From NCBI RefSeq assembly GCF_000420325.1, contig NZ_ATUS01000001.1:376463-440462 (forward strand): a DNA stretch of 64,000 nucleotides. The letters run 5' to 3'. The translations under genes and the position numbers were made by a program. Shown piece by piece: positions 60,461 to 64,000 of this stretch; the first letter of the stretch is position 1; the number at the start of each line of letters is the position of its first letter. The notes under the pieces are model-generated. The model was given only the letters and a program-made list of their open reading frames with translations. It searched no databases and had not been told where the DNA came from. The stretch comes from Spongiibacter tropicus DSM 19543. Its GTDB lineage: Bacteria; Pseudomonadota; Gammaproteobacteria; Pseudomonadales; Spongiibacteraceae.

Positions 60461-61837
60461 ATGAAACGACGCAGTATATTGAAACACAGCCTCGCCCTGG
60501 CCACGGCAGCCAGCCTGCCACGCATGAGTCTGGCTATGGCGTCGCCCGCCGATGACTTCGACTATATTTTGACCGCCGAGACGGGCCGGGAAAATCTGCT
60601 TGGCGATGCGCCCACGGATATCCTCGGTTTTAACGGGCAGTTTCCCGCGCCAGTGCTTCGCGTAAAGCAGGGTAAGCGGCTGCGCCTGCGCTTTGATAAT
60701 AAACTGGAACAGGCCAGTACCATTCACTGGCATGGCATCCGTATCGACAATGCGATGGATGGCGTGCCCATGCTCAGTCAGAAGCCGGTCGAACCCGGCG
60801 AGAGCTTTGTTTACGACTTTGTCTGCCCGGACGCCGGCACATTCTGGTACCACCCGCATATACACAGCATCCGCCAGCTGGGGATGGGAATGGTCGGCGC
60901 CCTGATCGTCGAGGAGCCCGATGCCCCGCCCTACCACGAGGTCATCATTGGTCTGAAAGACTGGCGCCTGAAGCCGGATGGCAGCTATCTGCCGCTGTCG
61001 ATTCCCCGGGAAGCCTTCCGGGATGGCACCCTGGGGACGGTAAACACGGTGAACGGCCAGCAGCGCCCTATCATCGACGTCCCCGCGGGCGCCGCCTTGC
61101 GACTGCGTATTCTAAATATGGACAACACGCGGGTATTTCGCCCGGAAGTCAGTGGACATGAGACGCGAATCCTTTCGCTGGACGGCAGCCCGGTCATTCC
61201 CCATCGCCCCTTTGAATTGACACCACTGGGCGCAGGAATGCGCATGGATCTCGCCATGTATGCCCCCGACCGTGTAGGAGAAGAAATCCCCGTTTACGAT
61301 AAAAAAGGCCGGTTTGGCGTTGAGCTTTGCCGACTGAGGGTTGTCGAGAATGCCCGACATACGGCACCGACAACCCTGCCCAATCTACCCGCCAATCCGA
61401 TTGCGACACCTGATCTCGACAAGGCAGAAATCCTGCGTTTTGTATTTGAGTGGCAGGGAGCGCTGTCACCCACCCGCGCAGACGGCGCAGTCGATCACAG
61501 CTTCTGGCTCATCAATCGCCGCGCCTGGGACGGCGGCGAGGGCCACCACAGCCTGCCGGAACCGCTGGCGAAGCTGACACTGGGCCGCAGCTACATTGCC
61601 GAACTACACAATGCGACGCCGCATCAGCATCCGATCCACCTGCACGGTTTAATCTTTACCGTATTGTCATCTAACAAGCGCAGCATTATCCCCTACCATA
61701 GCGATACAATTCTGTTAGAGAAGAACGAGCGCGCACGCATCGCTTTTGTGGCCGACAATCCCGGCGACTGGATGTTTCACTGCCATGTGATTGAACATAT
61801 GAAAACAGGCTTGATGGGCTACATCTCCATCAGCTGA
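60461..61837 (+). CDS. Multicopper oxidase, Tat-exported
   Basis: Encodes 458 residues with a Tat signal (KRRSILKHSLALATAASLPR). All four copper-binding motifs are seen: HWHG (89-92), HPHIH (131-135), HPIHLHG (about 393-399) and HCHVIEHMKTGLM (440-452), giving type 1, 2 and 3 sites. No Met-rich loop typical of CueO is evident, so ferroxidase or small-molecule oxidase activity is open. It is 21 nt after DUF1513 and likely ends the iron operon. Confidence 0.92.
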   Translation: MKRRSILKHSLALATAASLPRMSLAMASPADDFDYILTAETGRENLLGDAPTDILGFNGQFPAPVLRVKQGKRLRLRFDNKLEQASTIHWHGIRIDNAMDGVPMLSQKPVEPGESFVYDFVCPDAGTFWYHPHIHSIRQLGMGMVGALIVEEPDAPPYHEVIIGLKDWRLKPDGSYLPLSIPREAFRDGTLGTVNTVNGQQRPIIDVPAGAALRLRILNMDNTRVFRPEVSGHETRILSLDGSPVIPHRPFELTPLGAGMRMDLAMYAPDRVGEEIPVYDKKGRFGVELCRLRVVENARHTAPTTLPNLPANPIATPDLDKAEILRFVFEWQGALSPTRADGAVDHSFWLINRRAWDGGEGHHSLPEPLAKLTLGRSYIAELHNATPHQHPIHLHGLIFTVLSSNKRSIIPYHSDTILLEKNERARIAFVADNPGDWMFHCHVIEHMKTGLMGYISIS

Positions 61838-61879
61838 TCCTGCCCAACACTGACAGGATGGCGCGTCTCCCTTGTACTC

Positions 61880-63508
61880 GTGACCCGCATCGCGATATGG
61901 TTTCTACTACTGTCACAGGAATACTTGGCGCGCATGAGACTCGTCACCAAAGCCGGACTACTTGTCGCCTGCACCATGCTGGTCACCTTGCTGTCCGGTT
62001 TGCTCGCCCGAAACTATATTCTTAATCCACACCTGCTCAGTATTGAACGTGAAGCAGACCAACGTGATATAGAACGCTTCACTCACGCCATTGACCATTA
62101 TCGCGAAAACCTTGAAAGCCGCATAAAACGCATCTACGCAGCGGCCGGTGTGCTGCAGAATCTCGGCGGCACAATAAACTGGTCCCCGATTGTTCTCGAC
62201 CTCGCCCACATCGGCGGTTACGAAGAGCTGGACTATTTCATTCTCGCCGACAAAAGCGGTGACAATGCCGTGATGCGAGTCGGCGAACTGGTCGATAAGG
62301 CAGACACACCGCCCTCTCCCCGCGCCTTGAGCGAAGTGCTGAAGAAAATTATCGCCCAGCTCGACAGTACGGATGGCGCTACGACCTCGGGATTGATGGT
62401 CAGCCAGGCCGATGGCCCGCTGGTTTATGCGGCGGGACGGGCAAGCTGGAACACCGATAAATTACCCGCAATCTATGCCGCCGTCCGGCGATTAAGCCCA
62501 GCGATGATCGAAGAGCTAGGGGAACACCTGGGCTTGTCTGTGGAGGCCCTGAGTCTTGCCGACAGTAAGAACCAGAGAAAGCACTACGGTGTGGGGCTGG
62601 GACAACGCAGTGATGCCGATACGCTTTACGCTGAACTGCATGATCGCAATGACAATCACATTCTCTCTCTTAAATTCAACACGGCTCCCCGGGCTTTTGA
62701 CGAAAGAACATTCAGCCCCACCATTGTCGCCGCATTGAGTTTCTCGATTCTGGCTTGGGGTCTGATCTTGCTGGTCATGCGCCACAGCATCGTCAAGCCC
62801 ATTCAACAACTCACCGCGACTATGCGACGTGTGCGACAGACCAGTAATTACGGAGAACGCTTTGAATACCGGCACCGGGATGAACTGGGCAAGCTGGTGG
62901 ACGAATGTAATGAACTGCTCAACCACGTTGGCGGACATACCCAGCAGTTGGAAAACTACTCGTATAAAGACTCGCTGACCGGTATTGGTAATCGACGTCT
63001 GTTCCAGGAGCGTCTGGATTATCAGTGGCGGCTCTCACAGCGCAAACACATGCCGCTCAGCGCAATTGTTTTCGATCTGGACTACTTCAAGCAATACAAT
63101 GATCTGTATGGGCATGAGGGCGGCGACACCGTGCTCAAGGTATTTGCCTCGCTGTTGCAAGAGGTCTTCACACGCGACACCGACGTCGTCGCTCGGACGG
63201 GCGGAGAGGAATTTATCGTGCTGCTGCTCGACGCCGATTACCACTGTGCAGAGTTGATGGCAGAGCGTACGCTGAATGCGCTTCGTCAGCGCCATATTCC
63301 GCATGCCGGGGCAGCTCACCGCGGCCAGGTCTCCGCCAGTGCCGGCGTTTCCAGCCTGACGCCTGACGAGAGCAACAGCCAGGAGCAGCTTATCCGACAG
63401 GCTGACAAAGCGTTGTACCGCGCCAAGCAATTGGGACGTGACAATGTCGCCGTGTACGAGTCCTCATCGCTGCAACTGATCAATAACACGCACAAATCCC
63501 AGCCGTAA
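61880..63508 (+). CDS. Membrane diguanylate cyclase (CHASE4-like sensor, HAMP, GGDEF)
   Basis: Encodes 542 residues from the GTG 61880; the ATG at 61934 (MRLVTKAGLLVACTMLVTL) gives a more natural membrane start. A periplasmic sensor domain of CHASE4 type lies between two membrane helices (about 25-45 and 278-297), then a HAMP-like segment and a GGDEF domain with GGEEF (441-445). The RxxD inhibitory site RDTD precedes it by the standard five residues. It should make c-di-GMP. Its start is 42 nt after the oxidase stop, so it might be cotranscribed. Confidence 0.9.
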   Translation: MTRIAIWFLLLSQEYLARMRLVTKAGLLVACTMLVTLLSGLLARNYILNPHLLSIEREADQRDIERFTHAIDHYRENLESRIKRIYAAAGVLQNLGGTINWSPIVLDLAHIGGYEELDYFILADKSGDNAVMRVGELVDKADTPPSPRALSEVLKKIIAQLDSTDGATTSGLMVSQADGPLVYAAGRASWNTDKLPAIYAAVRRLSPAMIEELGEHLGLSVEALSLADSKNQRKHYGVGLGQRSDADTLYAELHDRNDNHILSLKFNTAPRAFDERTFSPTIVAALSFSILAWGLILLVMRHSIVKPIQQLTATMRRVRQTSNYGERFEYRHRDELGKLVDECNELLNHVGGHTQQLENYSYKDSLTGIGNRRLFQERLDYQWRLSQRKHMPLSAIVFDLDYFKQYNDLYGHEGGDTVLKVFASLLQEVFTRDTDVVARTGGEEFIVLLLDADYHCAELMAERTLNALRQRHIPHAGAAHRGQVSASAGVSSLTPDESNSQEQLIRQADKALYRAKQLGRDNVAVYESSSLQLINNTHKSQP

Positions 63509-63511
63509 AAA

Positions 63512-63540
63512 AACCGCTACCCCCAACGGGGATAGCGGTT
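63512..63540. terminator. Terminator after the diguanylate cyclase
   Basis: AACCGCTACCCC-N3-GGGGATAGCGGTT forms a stem with one bulge, with A run before and a CTCTTTT tract after. It serves the cyclase gene and the convergent gene on the minus strand. Confidence 0.75.
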
Positions 63541-63561
63541 CTCTTTTACTCCAATCACGGC

Positions 63562-63999
63562 TTATTTTTCAGCGCTGAGTGCCACGACATTGCTGGCTGC
63601 GGCGTCGCTGCCGCCAAACAGTGAGCTGACTTTGTCGCCATCCGCTTTAGCGGCTGTTGCCTTGGCCGCGCTGCTCCGCTTGCCGCTCGACGCCGCCTTC
63701 TTGGCTGTGGCACGCTTGGGCGCTGCGGCTTCGCTGCTCTTGCTCGACGATGCCTTACTTGAACGCGCTTTGCGAACGGGGGCCTTAGCTTTGCCAGCGG
63801 CCCGCTTTGGTGCCGGTTTCTTCTTGGCAGCCTCCGCAGCCTCTGCATCCGCCTTCTCTGCCGCTTTCACCGCCGCCAGCAAGTCTGCAAACGCTTCTTC
63901 AGCACACTGGCGATAGAAGGCGGGGTCTGGCATGGAGTCGCGATCGCCGAGAATCGACATCGTCACAACACCACAGGCACTGTAGATCAGATGGAACAA
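63562..63999 (-). CDS. Lys/Ala-rich histone H1-like protein, possibly cut by the window edge
   Basis: The open frame reaches the right edge. The first clear start is the ATG at 63960 (MSILGDRDSMPDPAFYRQCA), giving 132 residues; an edge TTG at 63999 gives 145 and the true start may be beyond. A helical acidic/Ala part is followed by a long Lys/Ala/Ser/Pro stretch (KKKPAPKRAAGKAKAPVRKA) like the tails of AlgP- or PhaF-type and histone H1-like bacterial proteins. DNA binding or granule association is likely; the exact family is not decidable. Confidence 0.55.
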   Translation of the reverse strand: MFHLIYSACGVVTMSILGDRDSMPDPAFYRQCAEEAFADLLAAVKAAEKADAEAAEAAKKKPAPKRAAGKAKAPVRKARSSKASSSKSSEAAAPKRATAKKAASSGKRSSAAKATAAKADGDKVSSLFGGSDAAASNVVALSAEK

Positions 64000-64000
64000 A

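Noticed and set aside
60044-60937. 297-codon minus-strand frame opposite the DUF1513 and multicopper oxidase genes
   Set aside because: It spans two clear plus-strand genes and their junction and has no family features.

Overview
The window looks like a chromosomal segment of a free-living, probably marine or aquatic, gammaproteobacterium related to Pseudomonas, Spongiibacter or Cellvibrio. This is inferred from gene order (ispD-ispF-truD-pcm-nlpD-rpoS; purL divergent from mltF), from the close Pseudomonas-like character of CcmC, FliN, RpoS and Pcm, and from abundant beta-oxidation and c-di-GMP genes. About 55 genes fill nearly the whole window. I saw no rRNA, tRNA, CRISPR array, insertion sequence or prophage.

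Layout. 1-4927 (minus strand): cytochrome c maturation genes ccmABCDEF and the start of ccmG. 5060-10883 (minus): an eight-gene cluster encoding C-ring-type proteins (a membrane-anchored FliG relative, FliM, FliN), an Hpt protein, a two-helix membrane protein, an FlhG/MinD-like ATPase, a CheY-like receiver and a kinase-less CheA fragment. Its upstream region has a sigma-54-like promoter and two FleQ-like boxes, and a strong Fur-box match precedes the last gene. No rod, hook, filament, export or stator gene accompanies it. This is the main candidate for an undescribed system. 10997-32712: housekeeping genes ttcA, mdh, rpoS, nlpD, a DUF368 transporter, pcm, truD, ispF, ispD, ftsB, eno, kdsA, pyrG, suhB, secF, secD, purL and mltF. 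32833-35748: a very large lipoprotein of unknown function.

36090-47977: fatty-acid and acyl-CoA catabolism. One minus-strand cluster (phosphatase, ACAD10/11-type acyl-CoA dehydrogenase, APH-type kinase, two crotonases) lies opposite a LysR regulator. A thiolase/FadB-type pair lies opposite an AraC regulator and an acyl-CoA ligase. The kinase-dehydrogenase pairing resembles the LvaA/LvaC logic for 4-hydroxyacyl-CoA. 48133-54623: a tiny zinc-ribbon protein, an MHYT-GGDEF protein with a degenerate EAL domain, a SnoaL-like protein with a TonB-dependent receptor, and a YheT-type hydrolase. 54624-55487: a CitE-like lyase.

55684-61837: an iron operon with a Fur box over its promoter (imelysin, di-heme DUF1111 protein, imelysin-like lipoprotein, Tat-exported DUF1513 protein, Tat-exported multicopper oxidase). 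The di-heme protein would need the Ccm system encoded at the left edge. The window ends with a CHASE4-like GGDEF diguanylate cyclase and a lysine/alanine-rich histone-like protein cut off or nearly so by the window edge. All functional statements come from reading motifs by eye; no database search was run.
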